Shown piece after piece: positions 48,316-55,776 of a stretch of DNA of 64,000 bases. The notes under the pieces were generated by a model. That model had not been told where the DNA came from. It was given only the letters and a program-made list of their open reading frames with translations, and did no database searches. Source of the stretch: Sphingomonas endolithica (GTDB lineage: Bacteria; Pseudomonadota; Alphaproteobacteria; Sphingomonadales; Sphingomonadaceae); NCBI RefSeq assembly GCF_025231525.1, contig NZ_CP103057.1, positions 3,668,501-3,732,500 of the forward strand. Reading direction: 5' to 3'. How positions within the stretch are numbered: position 1 is the stretch's first letter; each line of letters starts with the position of its first letter. The position numbers and the translations under genes were made by a program.

Positions 48316-48705
48316 ATGGCACGTGAACCAGCACGCATCAAGCGGCGCGAGCGCAAGAACATCACCTCGGGCGTCGCCCATGTGAACGCAAGCTTCAACA
48401 ATACCATGATCACGATCACCGATGCGCAAGGCAACGCGATCAGCTGGTCGTCGGCCGGCGCGATGGGCTTCAAGGGAAGCCGCAAGTCGACCCCGTATGC
48501 GGCGCAGGTCGCGGCGGAAGACGCCGGCAAGAAGGCCGCCGAGCACGGCGTCCGCACGCTGGAAGTCGAAGTGAAGGGCCCGGGTTCGGGCCGCGAATCG
48601 GCGCTGCGCGCGCTGCAGGCGGTCGGTTTCCAGATCACCTCGATCCGCGACGTGACCTCGATCCCCCATAACGGCGTACGCCCGTCCAAGCGTCGTCGCG
48701 TCTGA
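48316..48705 (+). CDS. rpsK: Ribosomal protein S11
   Basis: 129 residues. S11 lies on the 30S platform. [21 protein letters not shown] and VRPSKRRRV mark it. It is the second alpha operon gene, 69 bases after rpsM. Confidence 0.98.
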   Translation: MAREPARIKRRERKNITSGVAHVNASFNNTMITITDAQGNAISWSSAGAMGFKGSRKSTPYAAQVAAEDAGKKAAEHGVRTLEVEVKGPGSGRESALRALQAVGFQITSIRDVTSIPHNGVRPSKRRRV

Positions 48706-48805
48706 CCTGTCGTTCTCTGCCCGCGCGCGATTGATCACGCCGCGCGGGCGACTCTACTCATGGCCCGCGCCCGCCCGGTGCCGGTCCAAAACCAAGGGGA
48801 AGCCC

Positions 48806-49870
48806 ATGTCCGTCAATGCGAAAAATTGGCAGGAACTCAAGAAGCCCAGCGGTCTCGAAAAGAAGTCCGGCGACGGCAAGCGCAAGGCGTCGTTCGTCGC
48901 CGAGCCGCTGGAGCGTGGTTTCGGCCTGACGCTCGGCAATGCGCTGCGCCGCGTGTTGCTGTCGTCGCTGCAGGGTGCCGCCGTCACCTCGATCAAGATC
49001 GAGAACGTGCTGCACGAATTCTCGAGCTTGGCCGGCGTCCGTGAGGACGTGACCGACATCGTGCTGAACGTGAAGCAGATCGCGCTGCGCATGCAGGGCG
49101 AAGGCCCCAAGCGGCTGCAGCTGTCGGCGACCGGCCCTGCGACCGTCACCGCCGGCGATATCGCCGTATCGGGCGACATCGAGGTGCTGAACCCGACGCT
49201 CGTCATCTGCCACCTGGACGAGGGCGCGACGCTGAACATGGAACTGACCGCGGATGTCGGTAAGGGCTATGTCGCGGCGATCGCCAACCGCCCGGCCGAT
49301 GCCCCGATCGGCCTGATCCCGGTCGATGCTTTGTACTCGCCGGTCAAGCAGGTGAGCTACAAGGTCGAGAATACGCGCGTCGGGCAGGAGCTGGATTACG
49401 ACAAGCTGACGCTAAACGTCGAGACCGACGGTACGGTGACGCCTGAGGACGCGATCGGCTATGCCGGGCGCATCCTGCAGGACCAGCTGGCGCTGTTCGT
49501 GCAGTTCGACGATTCGAGCCTGCCGCGTTCGGCCCCGATCGGCCATGCGGCACCGGCCACGGCTGGTGGCGAGGTCTCGGGCGATACGCAGCAGATCAAC
49601 CGTTACCTGCTCAAGAAGGTCGACGAGCTGGAATTGTCGGTACGCAGCGCCAATTGCCTGAAGAACGACAACATCATCTATATCGGCGATCTGGTGCAGA
49701 AGACGGAAGCAGAGATGCTGCGCACGCCGAACTTCGGCCGCAAGTCCCTGAACGAGATCAAGGAAGTGCTGTCGTCGATGGGCCTGCGCCTGGGGATGGA
49801 AATCCCCGGCTGGCCGCCGGAGAATATCGAGGAAATGGCCAAGAAGCTCGAGCAGGAGATTATGGGGTAA
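48806..49870 (+). CDS. rpoA: RNA polymerase alpha subunit
   Basis: 354 residues from the ATG at 48806. The N-terminal domain ([23 protein letters not shown]) assembles the core enzyme. The C-terminal domain ([27 protein letters not shown]) binds UP elements and activators. It is the last gene before a terminator; rplQ, its usual partner, lies 5.3 kb further on. Confidence 0.97.
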   Translation: MSVNAKNWQELKKPSGLEKKSGDGKRKASFVAEPLERGFGLTLGNALRRVLLSSLQGAAVTSIKIENVLHEFSSLAGVREDVTDIVLNVKQIALRMQGEGPKRLQLSATGPATVTAGDIAVSGDIEVLNPTLVICHLDEGATLNMELTADVGKGYVAAIANRPADAPIGLIPVDALYSPVKQVSYKVENTRVGQELDYDKLTLNVETDGTVTPEDAIGYAGRILQDQLALFVQFDDSSLPRSAPIGHAAPATAGGEVSGDTQQINRYLLKKVDELELSVRSANCLKNDNIIYIGDLVQKTEAEMLRTPNFGRKSLNEIKEVLSSMGLRLGMEIPGWPPENIEEMAKKLEQEIMG

Positions 49871-49875
49871 TCGCA

Positions 49876-49899
49876 GCGGATTAGCGAAAGCTAATCCGC
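49876..49899 (+). terminator. Perfect GAAA-loop hairpin after the rpoA stop
   Basis: GCGGATTAGC and GCTAATCCGC form a 10-pair stem with loop GAAA, starting 5 bases after the rpoA stop. There is no T run, so it is more likely an RNA-stabilising 3' end or processing signal than a terminator by itself. A true terminator lies 67 bases further. Confidence 0.5.
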
Positions 49900-49965
49900 C
49901 TCTCGGCGATTACTCTGGCCGGCGGGCGGGGGAGCGGCAGCGCCGCGACACCGGCCCGTCCGACA

Positions 49966-49998
49966 AAGCCCCGCGGCGCAAGCCGTGGGGTTTTTTGT
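49966..49998 (+). terminator. Rho-independent terminator of the alpha operon
   Basis: CCCCGCGGC and GCCGTGGGG pair around a GCAA loop (one G-T), followed by TTTTTTG. It is strong and ends transcription before the inserted block, so rplQ must have its own promoter. Confidence 0.85.
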
Positions 49999-50260
49999 TG
50001 TCTGCTGTTCCTGGACCGCGGGGCGAGTGCGACCGGCGAAGGCGCAGCTTTGCTGCGACGATGCGTGTTGTTTCAGTTGATGCGCTTACATTCTTACCCA
50101 GGGTTTGCGCCTTCCCGGTCGGCGCAAGGGCTTCCGTTGATCCGGGCCCTTTCGTTTATGGCGAAGACCTTGAGGTACCATACGCGATTGGCGATCATGT
50201 CCGCCGCTCTGTTGGGTTGGTTGGGTGCAAAGCTGGAAGACCACGACATCGTCATGTCAG
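49999..50260. other. Non-coding stretch after the alpha operon
   Basis: I see no convincing gene, tRNA or repeat here. Small frames are shorter than 95 codons and lack ribosome binding sites and plausible proteins. Confidence 0.5.
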
Positions 50261-50333
50261 CCCGTTCGTGTCGAGCGCAGTCGAGACCACCATCCCAAGC
50301 GCTGGTGTCTCGACTGCGTTCGACACGAACGGG
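50261..50333. repeat. Long near-perfect palindrome, family C
   Basis: CCCGTTCGTGTCGAGCGCAG and its complement CTGCGTTCGACACGAACGGG form the outer part of a stem of about 29 pairs with a short loop (ATCCCAAGCGC). This is a repeat type widespread in sphingomonads. It lies between the terminator and the start of the deaminase stop region. Confidence 0.8.
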
Positions 50334-50399
50334 AGTGGATGCAAAGTCATCGAGCTCTCGATCGTCTCTTCCCAACAGCCGGCGAGGTAGTCGGGGAAG

Positions 50400-51299
50400 C
50401 TAACTGGTCTCGGCGACGAGGACAGTGAGCGCAATCCCGCTGACGGTGCTCCATAACGTGTTGGTTGCACCTGCCTGACTGGCGGTACCGGGTGCTTCGA
50501 CGAGCACCGCTTCCACCACATTTGCGGGGGAGCGGTTGTAGAACGCGAGCTGCGACAGGGCCCCTTCCAGCGGCGACATGCTTGGATTGTACGCTGCATT
50601 TTCAGCATAATGCCCAACGCACGTGATCCCGTCGCTTGTCGTGAGGGCCACGCCGGCATACGTTGCGGTATAGGGGCTATAGGAAGCATTGGCAGCGGCA
50701 AGTGCTGCTTCGGTGGTCGTGTCGATCGGACCGGGCAAGACGAGGCCGTTGGCTTGAGGCTGCATCAAGCCGCCCTGAATGCCGAGATCGCCCGGGCCGA
50801 ACGGGTCGGGCAGAAAGCTGGTGAGCAATCGGGGCGGCTGTCCGGGTAGTCCGATCTGCAGCGTGGCCGCATCGACGAGTTCGTAGAGGAACTGACGACA
50901 ATAGCCGCATGGCGCTGCGGAAATGGACAGCAATTGAAGGCCGTTCTCTCCGTTCACCCACGCATTGGCGACGCAGGCCTGTTCTGCATGAACGGTAAAG
51001 CTGAGCGCCTGGCCCGAAACCTCGTAATTGGCACCGTAATATAGCGCGCCGCTCGTGCCCAGGCCGATTGCGCCGACATTGAAGTTCGATACCGGCACCA
51101 CGGCATATCCCTGCGCGAACGGAACGAGGGAAGCGGCGAGCTGTGGCAGCGTGTATCCCGTTCGTTGCATAAGGATCGCAGCTTCGGCAGCGCCTATCAC
51201 GCCGTGGAAGCTGTCGGCGTCCAGAACGTCCGCGAACTCGGCGGGGAATGGCGGATTGACGGGCGATCCCTGTGGCCGGGCTATGTCGATGGTTGTCAC
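50400..51299 (-). CDS. Cytidine deaminase, E. coli-type two-domain form
   Basis: 299 residues from the GTG at 51299. The N-terminal catalytic domain has the zinc motif HAE (104-106) and PCGYC (130-134), with SNFNVGAIG before it. The C-terminal domain, with SYSPYTATYAGVALTTSDG and AENAAYNPSMSPLEGAL, is the catalytically silent partner of the E. coli-type dimeric enzyme. This larger form is unusual in alphaproteobacteria, where the short tetrameric type prevails. It is the last gene of a leftward operon and overlaps the thioredoxin-like gene by four bases (GTGA). Its role may be salvage or a dedicated step of the operon. Confidence 0.82.
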   Translation of the reverse strand: MTTIDIARPQGSPVNPPFPAEFADVLDADSFHGVIGAAEAAILMQRTGYTLPQLAASLVPFAQGYAVVPVSNFNVGAIGLGTSGALYYGANYEVSGQALSFTVHAEQACVANAWVNGENGLQLLSISAAPCGYCRQFLYELVDAATLQIGLPGQPPRLLTSFLPDPFGPGDLGIQGGLMQPQANGLVLPGPIDTTTEAALAAANASYSPYTATYAGVALTTSDGITCVGHYAENAAYNPSMSPLEGALSQLAFYNRSPANVVEAVLVEAPGTASQAGATNTLWSTVSGIALTVLVAETS

Positions 51300-51682
51300 G
51301 CGCGCTCCTGTGCATTGGAGTGATAGTCGAATTGGCGTTCGCCGGGACCCAACATACTCCCGGCAGCGGGGTTCAGCGTTGCCGAGAGATCCGACAGGCG
51401 GCAGTCCTCCAGAGCGCGGCGCAACTGTGAGCCTCGGAACGTGCCGGACCAGCGCCAGCGGACCTCGCCATCGGACACGATCAGGAGCGCGGGAATCGCC
51501 GTGACGTACCATTGGCTTACCAGCCGCGGATGCTCATCGACGTTGATACGCCGGATTTTGTCAGTCAAGCCATGCTCGACCTCGAACCGATCGAGCGACC
51601 TTCCACTCATCTTGCATGGGCCGCACCAGGACGCCCAGAAGTACAGGATATCGTATCCCAACGGTTGCGCCGGGCCGTTCAT
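51296..51682 (-). CDS. Thioredoxin-fold protein
   Basis: 128 residues from the ATG at 51682. The redox motif WCGPCK lies at 19-24 and a cis-Pro at AIPALLIV, giving a full thioredoxin active site. No signal peptide is seen, so it is probably cytoplasmic. It overlaps the deaminase gene by four bases and the oxygenase gene by one, indicating tight coupling. It may reduce disulfides or metal sites in the enzymes beside it. The long open frame upstream (to 52354) is not used. Confidence 0.8.
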   Translation of the reverse strand: MNGPAQPLGYDILYFWASWCGPCKMSGRSLDRFEVEHGLTDKIRRINVDEHPRLVSQWYVTAIPALLIVSDGEVRWRWSGTFRGSQLRRALEDCRLSDLSATLNPAAGSMLGPGERQFDYHSNAQERA

Positions 51683-52329
51683 CACGCCGCGGCGATCGTA
51701 TCGGACTGACGGGCATAGCGATCGGCATCCGTGATGACATCGAAGGCCGGAAATCCGTCGAGCACCTCGTCGGTCAGGCGATATTGTTCGCAAACGACAC
51801 ATAATCGCGTGTCGTCCGACAGGATGGGCGTGACATGGTGCACGATGTCGCCAGGGAAATGCAGGACGTCGCCCGATTGCGGCTTCATCGTGACCGCGTC
51901 CGGACGGTTCGAGCCGAGCACGATGTCGCCGCCCTTCATCTCGGCTGGAACGCGTACGTAGAGGATGGAGACGAGATTTGGGATGATGCGCAAATTCTGT
52001 TCGTCGAGCAGCCTGCAGTCTATATGCGGCCGCACCTGCGACCCGCTGCGCATCATGAGTGGATTGACGAAGAACGCGTTGGATGTCGCGAACGCCACCG
52101 TGTCGAGGAAGTGGCGCAGAAACGGAAAGGTCTCCGTCACCAGGTCCAGGTGATCCCGCGTGAATACCAGCGAGAAGCCTTGCGTGAGCACGAATTCGGC
52201 GCCCAGCGGGCTTGCCCCAACATAGTCGCTCCCCTCGAGCGACCGTTCTATCGATTCCAGATGATCCGGACCGACCGCTTGCTTCTCCAACCGATAGGCG
52301 GGAGCCCCGCCGCGCGACGAGGCGTTCAC
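51682..52329 (-). CDS. 2-oxoglutarate/Fe(II)-dependent oxygenase
   Basis: 215 residues from the GTG at 52329, which overlaps the preceding stop (GTGA). The iron ligands are likely H102 and D104 (RPHIDC) and H164 (DIVHHV), with R175 (DTRLCVV) for 2-oxoglutarate, in the prolyl 4-hydroxylase-like arrangement. The jelly-roll strands LVSILYVRVP and GDIVLGSNRPDAV fit. The substrate could be a peptide, an amino acid or a small molecule; the neighbouring peptide gene makes the first worth considering. Confidence 0.8.
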   Translation of the reverse strand: MNASSRGGAPAYRLEKQAVGPDHLESIERSLEGSDYVGASPLGAEFVLTQGFSLVFTRDHLDLVTETFPFLRHFLDTVAFATSNAFFVNPLMMRSGSQVRPHIDCRLLDEQNLRIIPNLVSILYVRVPAEMKGGDIVLGSNRPDAVTMKPQSGDVLHFPGDIVHHVTPILSDDTRLCVVCEQYRLTDEVLDGFPAFDVITDADRYARQSDTIAAA

Positions 52330-53090
52330 AATTCCAACTCCTCCGCCAGGGCATGAGGCGAACGTTGTTCGATCTCGTCCAACGTCACGTCATCCATCAA
52401 CTGCCCATAATCGCGCATCATATCCATCACGGTATTGCCCCAGCCATTGGTTACCGCATGATTGATATAGGCGGCGGAATAGCGGATGTGCTGGACCTCA
52501 TCGGCGACGAGGACGTCCAACTGCCGCCCTACCTTCGAGCGATGCGCCGCCGGGGCATGCGCCAGCGCCAACGGGCGCAGCAGGTATTCGAGTATCAGCG
52601 CCTTGACCTCGTGCAGGTTGATCAGCACCATCGACGAGAGCAGCGCCTCGTCGACCGCGGCAAATGCCAGACTCCCGCCATAGCTGCTCAGGCGAAGCCG
52701 CGGCGCCATCTCGCGCAACTTGTCCCGCAGGCCGATGTCTGGTCGCAGGTTGGGAAAGACCTCCACCACGAGACTGGCGAACATGCGGGAGTGACGCGCT
52801 TCGTCCGCGGCATGCGCCGCCAAGCCCATCGCCACGCGCCGGTCGACGACCTCGCCCGAATAGCGGGAAAGCTGGCGCGCCGAATATCCTTCTAGATCGC
52901 AGTCCGAGACGAGCAGGCTGGCGAACCAAGACGGATCCTTGGCTTGGCGCTGGAACTCGCGCGCGAACAAATTGGAAGCGTAGGCAGGTGGCGCCGTATC
53001 GAAGACCGCTGTGAGCGCGCCACCATAGCCGTTGTCACCGGCGGCTAATCCCAAATGGTTTATGGCCAGCCGGGGGACGTCTGCGATCAT
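52326..53090 (-). CDS. Ferritin-like diiron protein
   Basis: 254 residues. The pattern E67, E97-x2-H100 (DEARH), E161 and E198-x2-H201 (DEVQH) matches a four-helix diiron carboxylate site, with 30 and 37 residues between the first and second ligand of each pair. This is the type of site used by AurF-like N-oxygenases and related oxygenases, but overall I do not recognise a named family. It is the second gene of the operon, 17 bases after the peptide gene, and overlaps the oxygenase gene. The start is ATG at 53090. Confidence 0.72.
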   Translation of the reverse strand: MIADVPRLAINHLGLAAGDNGYGGALTAVFDTAPPAYASNLFAREFQRQAKDPSWFASLLVSDCDLEGYSARQLSRYSGEVVDRRVAMGLAAHAADEARHSRMFASLVVEVFPNLRPDIGLRDKLREMAPRLRLSSYGGSLAFAAVDEALLSSMVLINLHEVKALILEYLLRPLALAHAPAAHRSKVGRQLDVLVADEVQHIRYSAAYINHAVTNGWGNTVMDMMRDYGQLMDDVTLDEIEQRSPHALAEELEL

Positions 53091-53107
53091 GGCACTGGGC
53101 TCCCCGA

Positions 53108-53341
53108 CTAATCCCTCGACTTGTCCAGCTTGACCTTCAATTGCACCGTGATCGTCTTTTCCAAGCCGACGCTGTCGCGGATGCTTTTGGGAATGGGAGC
53201 ATTTTCGATGGTAAAAGCCGTTTTGCCGAAGAATGTCACGTTGGGAATCGTGTTGCTATGTCCACCAGCTGTTTCCTCAAGATCGGACCTGGACAGGCTG
53301 AACTCTACATCCGGCGACGGAGCGTCATTTTTTTCCGACAT
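53108..53341 (-). CDS. 77-residue peptide with Gly-Gly motif, possible modified-peptide precursor
   Basis: It starts at ATG 53341 with GGAGAGGA upstream. The first half is acidic (DAPSPDVEFSLSRSDLEE) and ends in TAGG (24-27), like the leader of double-glycine-type precursors. The second half (HSNTIPNVTFFGK, then a Lys/Val-rich end) would be the core of about 50 residues. It has no Cys. It is the first gene of the operon, whose enzymes (diiron, oxygenase) could act on it. I do not recognise a family, so the precursor role is inference from position and composition. Its base composition looks lower in GC than its neighbours. Confidence 0.6.
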   Translation of the reverse strand: MSEKNDAPSPDVEFSLSRSDLEETAGGHSNTIPNVTFFGKTAFTIENAPIPKSIRDSVGLEKTITVQLKVKLDKSRD

Positions 53342-53781
53342 CTATCCTCTCCTTCAGATTCAGCTAGATACTTTCTTCTTTAATGACGCGACTCGATATG
53401 ATGAGCGGAATGTACCACTAGTGTTTGGCATGGCAATGAAAAGAATAGGTCCACTTTGGAATATCGTCGCCTTATACTTGTAAGTCATTGGCGTTGGGCG
53501 AATATGATACGGTGTAGTGCTTCGCTACCGGCGCAGTTCGACAGCGATCGCTTGATCGATGCACGTGGTGCGACGAAGTTGGAGGGCCAGCGGGAGCTCG
53601 ACTATAGAGCGCTCAAATCACATTTCTGTCGCAAGAAGCAGCTGTACCACGGCCAAGCCAGGCGTGAACGAGGGGTGGTGGTGCTGCCTCAATGCGGGCG
53701 GGTTGCGGGCTGGCATTAGCCTATCTGGATAAATCCCCTTGACATCGTCACGCTGATATGGCACAAAACAGGAACATTGAC
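53342..53781. other. Lower-GC non-coding stretch upstream of the peptide operon
   Basis: The first 180 bases or so are clearly richer in A and T than the rest of the window and should hold the operon promoter. On the minus strand TTGCCA is followed 16 bases later by TACATT (about 53409-53437), a weak match. The remaining part has only short frames without likeness to known proteins. Confidence 0.4.
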
Positions 53782-53818
53782 CGTCCGCGCCTTTTTGGCG
53801 TCGGGCGGTTTTTGCGTT
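53782..53818 (+). terminator. Terminator-like hairpin before the terminase remnant
   Basis: CCGTCCGCGCC and GGCGTCGGGCGG pair around TTTTT, followed by another TTTTT. The symmetrical T and A runs allow function in either direction; it may end transcripts from the right side of the insertion. Confidence 0.5.
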
Positions 53819-53839
53819 TCGGGGCAAGCGGGGTGAGCG

Positions 53840-54992
53840 ATGACGAAGGCAGGCACGACAGACACAGACGAGACGGACGGCGCAGGCCGCACGGTGCGGC
53901 AGGCGAAGAACGGGAAGACGCAGGTGATCCGCACGAAGGGCAAGCGCTGGTCCGACAAAGCGGAGGAGGTGTTCCTGGAGGAGCTGGCGGCGACCTGCAA
54001 CGTGACGGCGTCGGCGGAGAAAGCGGGGTTCTCGACCGTGGCGATCTACCGCCGGCGGATGCACTGGCCGAGCTTTGCGGCGGCGTGGGAGCAGAGCCTG
54101 GCGCAGGGCTTTGCGCGGCTGGAGGTGCAGCTGGTCGAGCTGGCGACGGACAGCCTGCGGGTGGGGGAGATTGCCGGTGACGCGCCGGCCCCGGCGATGA
54201 GCGTGGACCAGGCGCTGAACCTGCTGCGGCTGCACCGCGCGAGCGTGCGCGGCGGGGCTGGGGATGCTGCAGCGGATGGTGGACGAGCCGGATACGATCC
54301 AGATTGGGGGGGCATCGGGGTTGAACCCGCATGTCGGCGAGGCATGGGTGCGGGCGATGCGGCGGCACTTTGCCGGCGGGCGGCTGGAGGCGCAGGAGAT
54401 CGACGGCGTGCTGGCGGCGGACCTGGCGGGGGCGCTGTGGCCGGCGGGGCTGATCGCGGCGTGCCGTGGCGGGATGCCGGCGCCGGGCGCACTGGTGCGC
54501 GTGGTGGTGGGGGTCGATCCGCCGGCCAGCGCGGGCGGCGTGTGCGGGATCGTGGTGTGCGGGATCGATGAGGCGGGCATCGGCCATGTGCTGGCGGATC
54601 GATCGGCGGGCGGGCTGTCGCCCGAGGGCTGGGCGCGGAGCGTGGTGGCGACCACCGAGGCTTACGGCCCCGACCGGGTGGTGGTGGAGACCAACCAGGG
54701 CGGGGAAATGGTCGGCGCGGTGCTGCGCTCGGTGGATGTGCGACTGCCGATCAGGGCGGTGACGGCGACGCGCGGGAAGATCGCGCGCGCCGAACCGGTG
54801 GCAGCGTTGTTCGAGACGGGGCAGGTGCGGCTGTGCGGGGTGTTTGCCGAGCTGGAGACGGAACTGGCGGGCATGGTGGTGGGCGGCTATGAGGGGCCGG
54901 GCCGATCGCCGGACCGGGCGGATGCGATGGTGTGGGCGCTGTGGGCGCTGATGCTGGAGCGTGGCGGCCCGCCCAGGGTGCGCGAGACTTGA
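53840..54992 (+). pseudogene. Decayed GTA/phage terminase (small subunit joined to C-terminal half of large subunit)
   Basis: The first about 140 codons (53840-54260) encode a terminase-small-subunit-like protein with a helix-turn-helix (NVTASAEKAGFSTVAIYRRR). The other frame, from about 54255 to 54992, encodes the C-terminal half of a large terminase: HFAGGRLEAQEIDG, VVVGVDPPAS, the nuclease segment VVVETNQGGEMV, ATRGKIARAEPVAALFE, and SPDRADAMVWALWAL. This end resembles gene transfer agent TerL. The ATPase half (Walker A and B) is missing and the two parts are in different frames, so a deletion has fused them. Confidence 0.7.
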
Positions 54993-55027
54993 CTCTGCGG
55001 GCGGATTGGGGTTGAGCGCGCGTTCCG

Positions 55028-55062
55028 TTTGGTACTGGGCCCCTGCCTTCGCAGGGGCGCGC
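55028..55062. repeat. Short palindromic unit, family E, upstream of rplQ
   Basis: GGGCCCCTGCCTTCGCAGGGGC includes the hairpin CCCCTGC with GCAGGGG and a TACTGGGCCC lead. The TACTGGxCCC and CCTTCGCxGGGG pattern is shared with the element at 63342-63452. Confidence 0.5.
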
Positions 55063-55152
55063 CGCAAACGGCACGGTTTTTTGGCGGTGTCCGTGAACAC
55101 TGCCTGGTCTGGGGTACCTCGTACGGCCCTTTAACGAACGTAAGGAAATACC

Positions 55153-55575
55153 ATGCGCCATCGCGTAGGCGGCCGTAAGCTTCAGCGGACCTCGGCTCAC
55201 CGCATCGCCCTGTTCCGCAACATGTCGGCAGCGCTGATCAAGCACGAACAGATCACCACCACCGTCGCCAAGGCGAAGGAACTGCGTCCTTACGTCGAGA
55301 AGCTGATCACGCTCGCCAAGAAGGGTGGCCTCAGCAATCGCCGCCTGGCGCATGCCAAGCTGCTCGACGATGCGCAGCTGGTGAAGTTGTTCGACGTGCT
55401 GGCCGAGCGTTATGCCGGCCGTAACGGCGGCTATACGCGCGTGATCAAGGCGGGCATCCGCCTGTCGGACGCGTCGCCGATGGCGATCATCGAATTCGTC
55501 GATCGCGACGTCAGCGCCAAGGGCCAGGATTCGGGCCCGCTGATGAGCGACGAGGATTACGACCAGGCTGCTTGA
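55153..55575 (+). CDS. rplQ: Ribosomal protein L17
   Basis: 140 residues. L17 lies near the tunnel exit. It begins [20 protein letters not shown] and has the NRNMSAAL-like [17 protein letters not shown] segment. It is normally cotranscribed with rpoA, but here 5.3 kb of other DNA lies between and it has a 160-base upstream gap with AAGGAA before the ATG. No clear promoter was found by eye. A strong terminator follows. Confidence 0.97.
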   Translation: MRHRVGGRKLQRTSAHRIALFRNMSAALIKHEQITTTVAKAKELRPYVEKLITLAKKGGLSNRRLAHAKLLDDAQLVKLFDVLAERYAGRNGGYTRVIKAGIRLSDASPMAIIEFVDRDVSAKGQDSGPLMSDEDYDQAA

Positions 55576-55580
55576 GCTGC

Positions 55581-55630
55581 TCCTCCCCGGGCGGGAGGTG
55601 GCAGCCACAGGCTGACGTAGGGGCGGGGCG
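55581..55630. repeat. Intergenic palindromic repeat, family A, copy 2
   Basis: CTCCCCGGGCGGGAG hairpin followed by GTGGCAGCCACAGGCTGACG and GGGGCGGGGCGG. It is the reverse-complement counterpart of 9970-10024 with few differences. A further palindromic part (CCACTCGGCT with AGCCGAGTGG) lies at about 55661-55687. Confidence 0.7.
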
Positions 55631-55721
55631 GCAACGCAGCGATTGTGGAAGCCCCCTTCCACCACTCGGCTGAAGAAGCCGAGTGGTCCCCCTCCCCGTC
55701 CCGGGGAGGACTTAGGGTTTC

Positions 55722-55759
55722 AAAAGGAGCCGTACCCGGTAAGGGTGCGGCTCCTTTTG
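55722..55759 (+). terminator. Terminator of rplQ
   Basis: AAAAGGAGCCG-ACCC pairs with GGGT-CGGCTCCTTTT around GGTA, with only one mismatch (T and G). The run of A and T on both sides makes it usable in both directions. It ends 18 bases before the next gene. Confidence 0.85.
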
Positions 55760-55776
55760 CATGTCTGGAGTATTAG

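Noticed and set aside
53456..53719. A rightward frame of 87 codons between the peptide operon and the terminase remnant
   Set aside because: No start with a ribosome binding site, no likeness to known proteins, and mixed base composition; treated as non-coding.
53739..53744. TTGACA upstream of the terminase remnant
   Set aside because: A perfect -35 sequence, but no acceptable -10 at 16-18 bases.
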